10,445 nucleotides of DNA, from the NCBI GenBank assembly GCA_017555685.1, contig JAFZFW010000136.1:1-10445 (forward strand). Direction: 5' to 3'. Shown one piece after another: positions 1-5,490 of the stretch. The notes beneath the pieces were generated by a model. That model worked only from the letters and a program-made list of their open reading frames with translations. It was not told where the DNA came from and made no database searches. The stretch is from Methanocorpusculum sp. (GTDB lineage: Archaea > Halobacteriota > Methanomicrobia > Methanomicrobiales > Methanocorpusculaceae). The number at the start of each line of letters is the position of its first letter. The first letter of the stretch is position 1. The position numbers were made by a program, and so were the translations under genes.

Positions 1-449
1 ACCTCAATAGGGGTCATGGGGAACCACTTGCCGTACGGGAATGGAACCGAGACGGACTTTCCGAAGCGGTAGTTCTGCAGACCGGAAAGACCGCAGACAG
101 CGGTTGTAATCGATGCGCCGTGGATAATTTTCGTATCAACGCCTGCTTCCGCACAGCGGCAGCGAATATCCGAGTGGGTTGTGGCGACCATGGAATCGCC
201 GGCAGTCAGGAATACTGCGTTTCCTTCCTTTGCCGCGTTGATGATTTTGTCCGAATGAATCTCCACATCCTCACGGTAGAGCGGAATAATCTTCTTTCCG
301 TAGTATTCTTCAAGGCGTTCGATGGAAGAACCCATCAGAACAGAGGTATAGACCTCAAGGAAAACTGTATCCGCGCTGCGAATCGCTTCTGCCCCGCGAA
401 CCGATACATCATATTCATCGAAAAGCCCAAGGCCAATAAAGGTGAGCAT
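1..449 (-). CDS. dph5: Diphthine synthase (Dph5/DphB), 5' part
   Basis: This is an S-adenosylmethionine-dependent methyltransferase that methylates the amino-carboxypropyl-histidine intermediate on elongation factor 2 during diphthamide synthesis in the cytoplasm. Translating the minus strand from the ATG at 449 gives MLTFIGLGLFDEYDVSVRG, the characteristic N-terminus of the family. The SAM-binding segment AGDSMVATTHSD follows at residues 83-94, then PFPYGKWFPMTPIE at the window edge. About 149 codons are present; the family is usually 250-270 residues, so the C-terminal part lies outside the window. Residue 86 is Ser where most relatives have Pro (GDPxxATTH). A weak TATA-like sequence centred near 471 lies about 23 nt before the ATG, and no Shine-Dalgarno is visible, so the transcript may be leaderless. 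The gene diverges from the carbonic anhydrase gene. Identification is secure. Confidence 0.93.
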   Translation of the reverse strand, partial: MLTFIGLGLFDEYDVSVRGAEAIRSADTVFLEVYTSVLMGSSIERLEEYYGKKIIPLYREDVEIHSDKIINAAKEGNAVFLTAGDSMVATTHSDIRCRCAEAGVDTKIIHGASITTAVCGLSGLQNYRFGKSVSVPFPYGKWFPMTPIE

Positions 450-467
450 AGATACTCATTATGGGTT

Positions 468-475
468 GTTTATTG
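468..475 (-). promoter_or_regulatory. Weak TATA-like element of dph5
   Basis: Read on the minus strand the sequence is caataaac, centred about 23 nt before the dph5 ATG. It is a poor match to the archaeal TATA box, but its spacing fits a leaderless start. It lies in the 103-bp divergent region shared with the carbonic anhydrase gene. Confidence 0.3.
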
Positions 476-509
476 CCTTAGATGTTCCGTGTCAGGAAAA
501 GAGAATCCT

Positions 510-517
510 AATATAGT
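510..517 (+). promoter_or_regulatory. Candidate TATA box of carbonic anhydrase gene
   Basis: The sequence aatatagt follows a purine-rich stretch (aggaaaagaga) that resembles a TFB recognition element. Transcription would start near 538-540, leaving a leader of about 14 nt that just contains the Shine-Dalgarno gaggt at 541-545, seven bases before the ATG at 553. Assigned by spacing only. Confidence 0.4.
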
Positions 518-552
518 TTCACAGCGTAATGACTGGTAACGAGGTATAGTTT

Positions 553-1137
553 ATGATTGACAGTTTCCTTGAAGGCAACAAAATCTTTCTGGAGAAAGAT
601 TTCGAGCGCAAAAAAGAACGCTATATGCAGCTGACGACTTCCCAGCATCCGACTGTTCTCTGGATCGGCTGTTCTGATTCTCGTGTGAATCCGGAACGCA
701 TCACTCACTGTCGTGCAGGGGAGCTGTTTACTCACAGAAACATTGGAAACATTGTTCCAACCCATGACTGGAACTTTGCAACCGTTTTAGAGTATGCAGT
801 CAATCACTTAAAAGTGCAAGATATTGTTGTCTGTGGTCACTCTGACTGCGGGGCACTGAATGCCTTAGATGTGGATATGAGCAAAGACTCATACATTCCG
901 CTCTGGATTAACAACGCCCGTGATGCACAGGTCCGTGTTGACGAGCGTTTAGGGGAGGCAAAGACTCCGGAGGAGAAGGCAATCCGCAAACGCGAGATTG
1001 AGTTCGAAAACATCCGTCTCCAGTTAGAGCACTTACGTCTCTATCCGCTTGTTGCAAACGCAGAAGATGCAGGGAAAATTAAACTCCACGGACTCTTCTA
1101 CAACTTAGAGACCGGCGAACTTTCCAAGATCGCCTAA
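553..1137 (+). CDS. Beta-class carbonic anhydrase
   Basis: This zinc enzyme interconverts CO2 and bicarbonate; in a methanogen it may supply CO2/bicarbonate to carboxylases or help exchange with the medium (inference). The protein is 194 residues, near the short end for the family. All active-site elements are visible: Cys40, Asp42 and Arg44 in GCSDSR, and His96 and Cys99 in CGHSDCGAL. The zinc ligands are therefore Cys40, His96 and Cys99, with the Asp42-Arg44 dyad. The segment HRNIGNIV (61-68) is the usual family core. The start is supported by gaggt at 541-545. There is no signal peptide, so it is cytoplasmic. It is a single gene, divergent from dph5 and convergent with the HAD gene eight bases past its stop. 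Family assignment is very secure; the physiological role is not shown by the sequence. Confidence 0.96.
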   Translation: MIDSFLEGNKIFLEKDFERKKERYMQLTTSQHPTVLWIGCSDSRVNPERITHCRAGELFTHRNIGNIVPTHDWNFATVLEYAVNHLKVQDIVVCGHSDCGALNALDVDMSKDSYIPLWINNARDAQVRVDERLGEAKTPEEKAIRKREIEFENIRLQLEHLRLYPLVANAEDAGKIKLHGLFYNLETGELSKIA

Positions 1138-1138
1138 T

Positions 1139-1155
1139 CTCTTTTTTATTTTTTC
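1139..1155 (+). terminator. T-rich terminator after carbonic anhydrase
   Basis: Two runs of six T split by one A directly follow the stop codon at 1137, a typical archaeal oligo-T termination signal on the plus strand. The convergent HAD gene has no comparable T tract on its own strand here, so its transcript may run antisense into the carbonic anhydrase gene. Confidence 0.6.
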
Positions 1156-1790
1156 AGAAACGCGTAAACATCATCCTGCGTTTGTGCACACATTACAGTA
1201 TCTTTTTGGTCAAGCGAACCGAACCAGACATGAACTGCAGAAAGCCCGGCTTCCCGTGCCGGAAGCACATCGCGGTCAAGCTTGTCACCGATCATAACTG
1301 CACAGTCCGCCGGGACACCAAGAACTTCCAGTGTCTTCTCAAAGACCAGCGGATTTGGCTTTTTCACACCAAAGGTCTCCGGATTGACAACGATGTCAAA
1401 CGCATCAGACAGCCCCAATTCCTGCAGGCGGATTTTTGTCGAAGCAGCAGTGGAGTTTGAGACCAGCCCGACTTTTACCCCGCTTTCTTTGAGGATTGCA
1501 GGAAGTGCACACAGCTGTGCAAACGGCCGCATGCACAGAGTCTCTAATGCATCATAGAGACAAAGCATCTCGTCATAACTGTCAAGGCTGTTTTCCGCAC
1601 AGAACTCAGCAAAGGAATCAGGAATCCGCGTCGGCGTGTCACGGTTGAGAAGGGAGAACTGTAAATCGCCAAAGACTCCTTTATACGCAGCAACAGCATC
1701 TGCTGCCGCAAACCGTGCGGCATAGAGGTTGTGCAGAGTATTGTCCATGTCAAAAAGGACCGCATCATATCTGCAGGCAAACGGTTTCAT
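1146..1790 (-). CDS. HAD-superfamily hydrolase, subfamily IA type
   Basis: This is a cytoplasmic phosphohydrolase of the haloacid dehalogenase superfamily with 214 residues. Motif I is FDMDNT, giving nucleophile Asp14 and acid/base Asp16. A helical cap spans roughly residues 20-95. Motif II is VSNST with Ser111, motif III is the Lys in GVKKPNP (about 143-144), and motif IV is GDKLDRD with Asp169 and Asp174 for Mg2+. The N-terminal cap position fits subfamily IA, which includes phosphoglycolate phosphatases and 5'-nucleotidases; the substrate cannot be read from the sequence. The ATG at 1790 is supported by a TATA-like element about 24 nt upstream and by its position just before motif I. It is transcribed alone, convergent with carbonic anhydrase. 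Class is certain, exact reaction unknown. Confidence 0.9.
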   Translation of the reverse strand: MKPFACRYDAVLFDMDNTLHNLYAARFAAADAVAAYKGVFGDLQFSLLNRDTPTRIPDSFAEFCAENSLDSYDEMLCLYDALETLCMRPFAQLCALPAILKESGVKVGLVSNSTAASTKIRLQELGLSDAFDIVVNPETFGVKKPNPLVFEKTLEVLGVPADCAVMIGDKLDRDVLPAREAGLSAVHVWFGSLDQKDTVMCAQTQDDVYAFLKK

Positions 1791-1808
1791 ACTACAGAGA
1801 TATGCAGG

Positions 1809-1818
1809 AATAGTATTT
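1809..1818 (-). promoter_or_regulatory. Candidate TATA box of HAD hydrolase gene
   Basis: On the minus strand this reads aaatactatt, centred about 24 nt upstream of the ATG at 1790. No Shine-Dalgarno precedes the ATG, so transcription could begin at or beside the start codon. Confidence 0.4.
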
Positions 1819-1859
1819 CAGTGTACGGAACAGAAAAACGGAAAAAGGAGGAGAGGTAC

Positions 1860-1931
1860 GTGTCATTAGGATATTGTATTGGCAAAGGGCCGGTGAGATT
1901 GTGGTGTGTGAGGTGTATGTGTCCGATATAA
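1860..1931 (+). CDS. Doubtful 23-codon Cys-rich small ORF
   Basis: A GTG start at 1860 is preceded eight bases upstream by aaggagg (1845-1851), the strongest Shine-Dalgarno-like sequence in the window. The ORF encodes 23 residues ending in WCVRCMCPI, with Cys6, Cys16, Cys19 and Cys21, and stops with TAA at 1931. Nothing else in the 1791-2066 gap explains such a strong ribosome site. Against it are the tiny size, the G/T-rich biased sequence and the lack of a clear TATA box at the right distance. I do not recognise the peptide. It may be a small protein, a leader peptide, or chance. Confidence 0.18.
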   Translation: MSLGYCIGKGPVRLWCVRCMCPI

Positions 1932-1987
1932 TGGTGTATTTCCAAAAGAACTAGGTTTTCCGGAATTTTTCACCAGCCTCTGCTGCC

Positions 1988-2008
1988 GCCTGCGCTCTTC
2001 CCGCAGGC
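1988..2008. repeat. Inverted repeat upstream of the PAS regulator
   Basis: gcctgcg (1988-1994) and cgcaggc (2002-2008) form a perfect 7-bp stem with a 7-nt loop. It ends 26 bp before the likely TATA box of the next gene. It has no following T run, so it is not an obvious terminator. It could be a regulator-binding site or a transcript hairpin. The rest of the 276-bp gap from 1791 shows only the promoters and the small ORF listed here. Confidence 0.4.
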
Positions 2009-2034
2009 TGCTATACATATATTCGTCACTTTAG

Positions 2035-2042
2035 TATTTATA
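2035..2042 (+). promoter_or_regulatory. Candidate TATA box of the HTH-PAS gene
   Basis: The sequence tatttata is centred about 28 nt before the ATG at 2067, fitting a leaderless transcript starting there. A second AT-rich element, tacatatatt at 2014-2023, would give a start near 2045 and favour the upstream TTG or ATG codons instead. Confidence 0.45.
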
Positions 2043-2066
2043 GTTTTGCCCTATTGCATGGCATTG

Positions 2067-4283
2067 ATGACTAGCTATGATGCAAAGCCCACAGGCAAAG
2101 CATTATCTTTGCAGACAGCATATTTGTATGAAATGGTTGAGCTGACAGGCGATTTTTCAGAAATACTTACCCTCCTCAAAGACAATCCGCGCGGAATGTC
2201 GGTAACAGAAATTGCTGATGCAGCGCACATAAACCGCAACACCATCGCCCGCTACATGGACAACCTCTTAATGGCCGGCCGCGTGGAGATGCGGATGTTT
2301 GGAAAAGCAAAAGTCTTCTTCCTCTCCAAACGCGTCCCAGTCTCTGCCATGCTGAACCTCTCCTCCGAGATGGTGCTCTTAACCGATGCGGACTTAACCG
2401 TCATCCAGGCAAACGAAGCAGCCCTCTCCTTCCTCAACTGTGCCGAAGAGGAGCTGGTCGGATGCCGGATTTATGAAGGACACGGCGGAACACTCTGCAG
2501 TGAAGTCTTAACCGAACAGATCCGTGCCGCAATCCAGGGAGAAACCGTCCGCGGAGAACTGCGGCTCTTCAAAGACGGAGAGGAAAAAACACTTGACCAG
2601 AGAATCTATCCGCTGGTCCTCCCAGACGGAAAACCAGGCGTCACGATTATTCTCGACGACATCAGCGAGCGCGTACAGGCAGAAACCGCCCTCGAACAGA
2701 GCGAAGCAATGTTTCGCCGCCTGGTTGAAACCGTAAGCGACGTTATCTGGTCGATTGATGAAAACTCAGTAATACAATATATCAGCCCGCAGATCGAATC
2801 CATGCTCGGATACCAGCCTGCAGAGATGATCGGAAAAGCATTCTCCGACTTCATGCCCGATGGTGCCGGAAGCAGATTTGCCTGGGGAGTGCTATCTGAA
2901 ATCTCCAAGGAAAACGGCTTTACCCTCATTCAGTTCCCGCTCCTTACCCGGACAGGAGAGAAAATCTACTGCGACTTCACCGGAACCCCGGTTGTTCTGG
3001 AAGAAGATACAAGCATCTTCCTTGGATACAACGGCGCACTGCACGATGTATCCGACCAGCGCCAGGCAGAACAGAGTGCAAAGCGCTGGAAGTCCTTCCT
3101 TGACGCAGTCAATGACAACATCCCGGGCCTCATCACCGTCAGCGACTTAAACACGCACCAGTTCTACTATGTAAACAAAGCAGCAGAAGACTTCCTGCAG
3201 AAAGGAAAGCAGGAACTCCTGCAGACCACGCTTCCTGCAGTCCTTGCAGAAACCGGCGCGGATGAACTGCTCGATACAGTACAGACTGCCGCATCCTTCC
3301 GCCAGACTGCACGAGTAAAAGAGGCGATGATTACCGTCAATGGCGAGGAAAAACACCTCTCCATGCAGATTATCCCGATGACGCTTTCGGTGGACCGCGA
3401 GTATTTGATTCTCATTGCCGACGACATCACCGAAGAAATCCGCGACAGAAAACGGCAGGAACTCCTGCGCGAATTCTTCCTCACATTGGACGGAATCACC
3501 TCCATCCAGGACCTCTGGGAGCCGATTATCTCCCTGCTTCCGAAAATCTCCGGCTTTGAAGCGGTTGCTGTCTATCAGCGAAGTATCTTCGACGACTACC
3601 TGCTCTACCGCCAGGAAGGCGGACGCTTTGTCCCGTCCGTTGAAATCGATTCGATTGCGGACAGAATCATCCGCAAAGGAGAGCCTGCCGTCTTTGACAA
3701 ACACCGAATGGACTTATTCCCGGAACACACCATCCCGCTGATGAGCAATGCCCGCGCATTAGTCTTCATGCCGGTTGTCTTCCGCGGAACAGCCGTTGCC
3801 TGTGTCGCCCTCAGCTCGGCATCCCCGCAGTGCCCGGACACCTCCCTGCAGTCCATTCTCCATGCCGCCGCATTCCAGATAAGTACCGCGGCATCGCGCT
3901 GTTTCGTCCAGGAAGAACTCCTGCGCGAAAGAGACCGTACCCGCAAATACATCGAAGTAGCCGGCGTATTCCTTGCCGCAGTCACCCGCGACGGGACAAT
4001 AGAGATGATAAACCGCCACGGTGCAGATCTGCTCGGCTACCGCGAAGAGGAGTTAATCGGGAAAAACTGGTTCGAAACCCTGGTCCCGGAACGCGTCAGA
4101 GAGTCGCGCCTTGCCGCATTCCAGCAGATGGTGTCATCCAGCACCTCTGACGGAATCGCACAGTACAAAGGAGAGATTCTCTGTGCGGACGGAACGGAAA
4201 AGGAAATCCTCTGGAGAAGCTCGCTTCTGCGCGAAGAGTGCGGAGCAGTATCAGGCATTGTTACCTCCGGAGAACTCATCTAA
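2067..4283 (+). CDS. HTH-PAS-PAS-PAS-GAF-PAS sensory regulator, no kinase
   Basis: This is a cytoplasmic multidomain sensor of 738 residues from this start. A winged-helix-like segment (about 29-89) contains a recognition-helix stretch, SVTEIADAAHINRNTIARYM. It is followed by PAS 1 (about 97-196), PAS 2 (213-327), PAS 3 (340-451), a GAF domain (470-612) and PAS 4 (624-738). Short charged linkers such as DDISERVQAE join the PAS units. PAS 4 ends at GIVTSGELI and stops, exactly where a histidine kinase would normally begin; there is no H-box, ATPase domain or receiver. No membrane segment is seen. The likely role is a one-component transcription regulator whose DNA binding responds to a small molecule, redox state or partner; the signal is unknown. 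The start is uncertain: TTG 2046, ATG 2058 and ATG 2067 are in frame. I chose 2067 from TATA spacing. A gcaaag/ctttgc hairpin (2095-2112) lies in the first codons. Confidence 0.88.
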   Translation: MTSYDAKPTGKALSLQTAYLYEMVELTGDFSEILTLLKDNPRGMSVTEIADAAHINRNTIARYMDNLLMAGRVEMRMFGKAKVFFLSKRVPVSAMLNLSSEMVLLTDADLTVIQANEAALSFLNCAEEELVGCRIYEGHGGTLCSEVLTEQIRAAIQGETVRGELRLFKDGEEKTLDQRIYPLVLPDGKPGVTIILDDISERVQAETALEQSEAMFRRLVETVSDVIWSIDENSVIQYISPQIESMLGYQPAEMIGKAFSDFMPDGAGSRFAWGVLSEISKENGFTLIQFPLLTRTGEKIYCDFTGTPVVLEEDTSIFLGYNGALHDVSDQRQAEQSAKRWKSFLDAVNDNIPGLITVSDLNTHQFYYVNKAAEDFLQKGKQELLQTTLPAVLAETGADELLDTVQTAASFRQTARVKEAMITVNGEEKHLSMQIIPMTLSVDREYLILIADDITEEIRDRKRQELLREFFLTLDGITSIQDLWEPIISLLPKISGFEAVAVYQRSIFDDYLLYRQEGGRFVPSVEIDSIADRIIRKGEPAVFDKHRMDLFPEHTIPLMSNARALVFMPVVFRGTAVACVALSSASPQCPDTSLQSILHAAAFQISTAASRCFVQEELLRERDRTRKYIEVAGVFLAAVTRDGTIEMINRHGADLLGYREEELIGKNWFETLVPERVRESRLAAFQQMVSSSTSDGIAQYKGEILCADGTEKEILWRSSLLREECGAVSGIVTSGELI

Positions 4284-4293
4284 TAGAAACCAT

Positions 4294-4300
4294 CTATATG
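4294..4300 (+). promoter_or_regulatory. Candidate TATA box of the Cys-rich gene
   Basis: The sequence ctatatg is centred 26 nt before the ATG at 4323, predicting a transcript that begins at or next to the start codon. The right end of the box overlaps the palindrome at 4298-4315. Confidence 0.5.
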
Positions 4301-4315
4301 TTAGAACTCTAACAT
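4298..4315. promoter_or_regulatory. Perfect 8-2-8 palindrome, candidate operator
   Basis: The 18 bases atgttagaactctaacat are two perfect 8-bp arms around a 2-bp centre. The element overlaps the end of the TATA box and covers the stretch up to the predicted transcription start of the gene at 4323. This is where archaeal repressors commonly block polymerase recruitment. A dimeric winged-helix protein would fit the size. The binding protein is unknown; the HTH-PAS product encoded just upstream is a natural candidate, by proximity only. Confidence 0.55.
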
Positions 4316-4322
4316 CAGAGGT

Positions 4323-4631
4323 ATGAAATCATTACCCTTCGATAGAAAACCAAGCGGAAAGGTTACCGTCATGTGTAAGGGAAAAGAGGTCTCTGTTCAC
4401 AGCACCTGTGTCTTCTGCGCACACTGCGCCGGAATCCGGGTAAACCGCAGAGTAAACCCGAACCCGTACGCACAGGCTCTGAGAAACTCCAAAGGCGGCC
4501 TTGCTCTTGACCAGCAGTTAATGGAAGGCATGGTCATGTTCAACATCGCTGTCGAAGACCCGTCTGCTACCGATATTGAATGCAGTGACGACAAGGATGT
4601 TGGATACGTCCCGATCTCACGCAGACGCTAA
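4323..4631 (+). CDS. Small cysteine-rich protein of unknown function
   Basis: I do not recognise this 102-residue protein. It has Cys18, then a C-x2-C-x2-C cluster in STCVFCAHC (Cys29, Cys32, Cys35) with His26 and His34 nearby, and a further Cys87. The pattern suggests metal (zinc or iron-sulphur) binding, but no known fold can be named. The N-terminal 25 residues are rich in Lys, the middle is soluble and mixed, and the C-terminus ends in SRRR; there is no signal peptide or membrane segment. The ATG at 4323 fits the TATA box 26 nt upstream. An internal ATG at 4371 has its own aaaggt seven bases ahead and would give 86 residues that keep all the cysteines. The gene follows the PAS regulator by 39 bp with its own promoter and overlaps the end of cobS by 15 bp. 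That it is a gene is likely; function is open. Confidence 0.75.
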   Translation: MKSLPFDRKPSGKVTVMCKGKEVSVHSTCVFCAHCAGIRVNRRVNPNPYAQALRNSKGGLALDQQLMEGMVMFNIAVEDPSATDIECSDDKDVGYVPISRRR

Positions 4632-5354
4632 GACGGCAAAGACCAGACAGACAATCATCTTTCCAATCTCATTTCCGGCGCCGGTCACATCTCCGTTGAC
4701 CCCGCCGAACAGCTTTTTTGCAAGCAGGGCAAGTCCTGCAAAGGTCAGTACTGCAGAAACAATTCCCCAGAGCGCCGGCTTTACCGGGATGAAGAGCAGA
4801 AGCGGCAGGGCAAGCAGAATAGTATAGACGGCAAAGCGCCGCTTCGAGAGAGTATAGATATAGTGGTGAATGCCTTCATGGAAGGGTTTTCCAAGTGCCG
4901 AGGAAAGACCCATAATCATTTTGCCGCAGACCTCAGCCGTGATGATTGCCGCAGCGATTCCTGCCGCCGGAAGCGAGGAAAGGGCGGCGAAGGTAAGAAG
5001 GAGCGTAACCATGCCAAGCGCGAGTGCACCGGCACCTGTTGTTCTGTCGGTCATTGCCCGGATGCGTTTTTCACTGCTTCCGTGCGCCATTAATCCGTCG
5101 CCGAAGTCGAGCAGCCCGTCAAAATGGTTGCCGCCGGAGAGGAAGAGGGACAAAGCAATCGTCAGTGCCGCAATTACCATTGAGTTATTGAAGTCCAGAA
5201 CCGCGGCAAGGATTGCCGGCAGTGCCGCAAGAAAACCGGTGACGTATCCGGCGAGCGGATATATCCAGCTGTGCTTTGCGAACGCATCAAAGTCAGCCGG
5301 TTTTCCCAGCGGAAGAATAGTGGTAAACTGCAGTAAGGCAATGACGGATTTCAT
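4617..5354 (-). CDS. cobS: Adenosylcobinamide-GDP ribazoletransferase (cobalamin synthase)
   Basis: CobS is an integral membrane enzyme that joins adenosylcobinamide-GDP to the alpha-ribazole (phosphate) lower ligand, a late step of cobamide synthesis. Methanogens need corrinoids for methyltransferases such as Mtr. From the ATG at 5354 the protein has 245 residues, the usual family length. The N-terminus MKSVIALLQFTTILPLG is typical, and the signature GGNHFDGLLDFGDG occupies residues 74-87. Several hydrophobic helices follow (for example about 60-73, 120-150 and 180-235), and NGDVTGAGNE lies near the C-terminus. The frame stays open to another ATG at 5462, which would add 36 polar residues unlike the family. 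The 5354 start also sits about 29 nt from a TATA box. cobS is divergent from cobT. Its 3' end overlaps the Cys-rich gene and no T-rich terminator is seen. Confidence 0.95.
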   Translation of the reverse strand: MKSVIALLQFTTILPLGKPADFDAFAKHSWIYPLAGYVTGFLAALPAILAAVLDFNNSMVIAALTIALSLFLSGGNHFDGLLDFGDGLMAHGSSEKRIRAMTDRTTGAGALALGMVTLLLTFAALSSLPAAGIAAAIITAEVCGKMIMGLSSALGKPFHEGIHHYIYTLSKRRFAVYTILLALPLLLFIPVKPALWGIVSAVLTFAGLALLAKKLFGGVNGDVTGAGNEIGKMIVCLVFAVLASA

Positions 5355-5379
5355 GCGGATTAGTGTTGGTTTTTCTCTC

Positions 5380-5387
5380 TCATAAAA
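5380..5387 (-). promoter_or_regulatory. Candidate TATA box of cobS
   Basis: The minus strand reads ttttatga, centred about 29 nt before the ATG at 5354. No Shine-Dalgarno precedes that ATG, so a near-leaderless transcript is likely. It also argues against the ATG at 5462 as the real start. Confidence 0.45.
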
Positions 5388-5403
5388 GGCAGGGTTCGGA
5401 AAA

Positions 5404-5460
5404 TCCGCTTGCGGAATTGTCCATTTTGTTTGTTCTCCAACGATACGTGCCGCACAATTC
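5404..5460. promoter_or_regulatory. Inverted repeats between cobS and cobT
   Basis: In the 136-bp divergent region, gaattgt (5414-5420) is matched by its inverse acaattc (5454-5460). The match extends to eight of nine bases. The second copy touches the cobT TATA box, while the first lies about 30 bp upstream of the cobS TATA box. A small palindrome, tccgc-tt-gcgga (5404-5415), sits beside the first copy. A shared regulator of both cobamide genes could use these, but arms this short can occur by chance. Confidence 0.25.
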
Positions 5461-5466
5461 ATATTT
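5460..5466 (+). promoter_or_regulatory. Candidate TATA box of cobT
   Basis: The sequence catattt is centred about 28 nt before the ATG at 5491, consistent with a leaderless start. Another AT-rich run, aaatataa at 5477-5484, is too close to the ATG to serve it. Confidence 0.42.
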
Positions 5467-5490
5467 CCTTATCACAAATATAATTCCAAC

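Noticed and set aside
120-539. 139-codon plus-strand open frame opposite dph5
   Set aside because: The minus strand gives clear Dph5 motifs across the same bases; the plus-strand product is not recognisable.
2060-2150. C/D-box guide RNA suggested by tgatga near 2063 and ctga near 2143
   Set aside because: The boxes are too far apart for an archaeal C/D RNA and lie within the start of the PAS coding sequence; no paired C'/D' boxes are seen.
3147-3704. 185-codon open frame on the minus strand inside the PAS gene
   Set aside because: It lies wholly antisense to the continuous PAS/GAF coding region, has no recognisable domain or Shine-Dalgarno, and is one of several long open frames expected from this codon bias.
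5355-5462. Upstream ATG at 5462 as the cobS start
   Set aside because: It adds 36 polar residues not found in CobS, and the TATA box at 5380-5387 lies inside the extension. A short aagga lies only three bases before that ATG.
5355-5490. Cobalamin riboswitch between cobS and cobT
   Set aside because: No conserved B12-box-like sequence or extended structure is visible, the space is only 136 bp with two promoters, and this riboswitch class is not expected in archaea.
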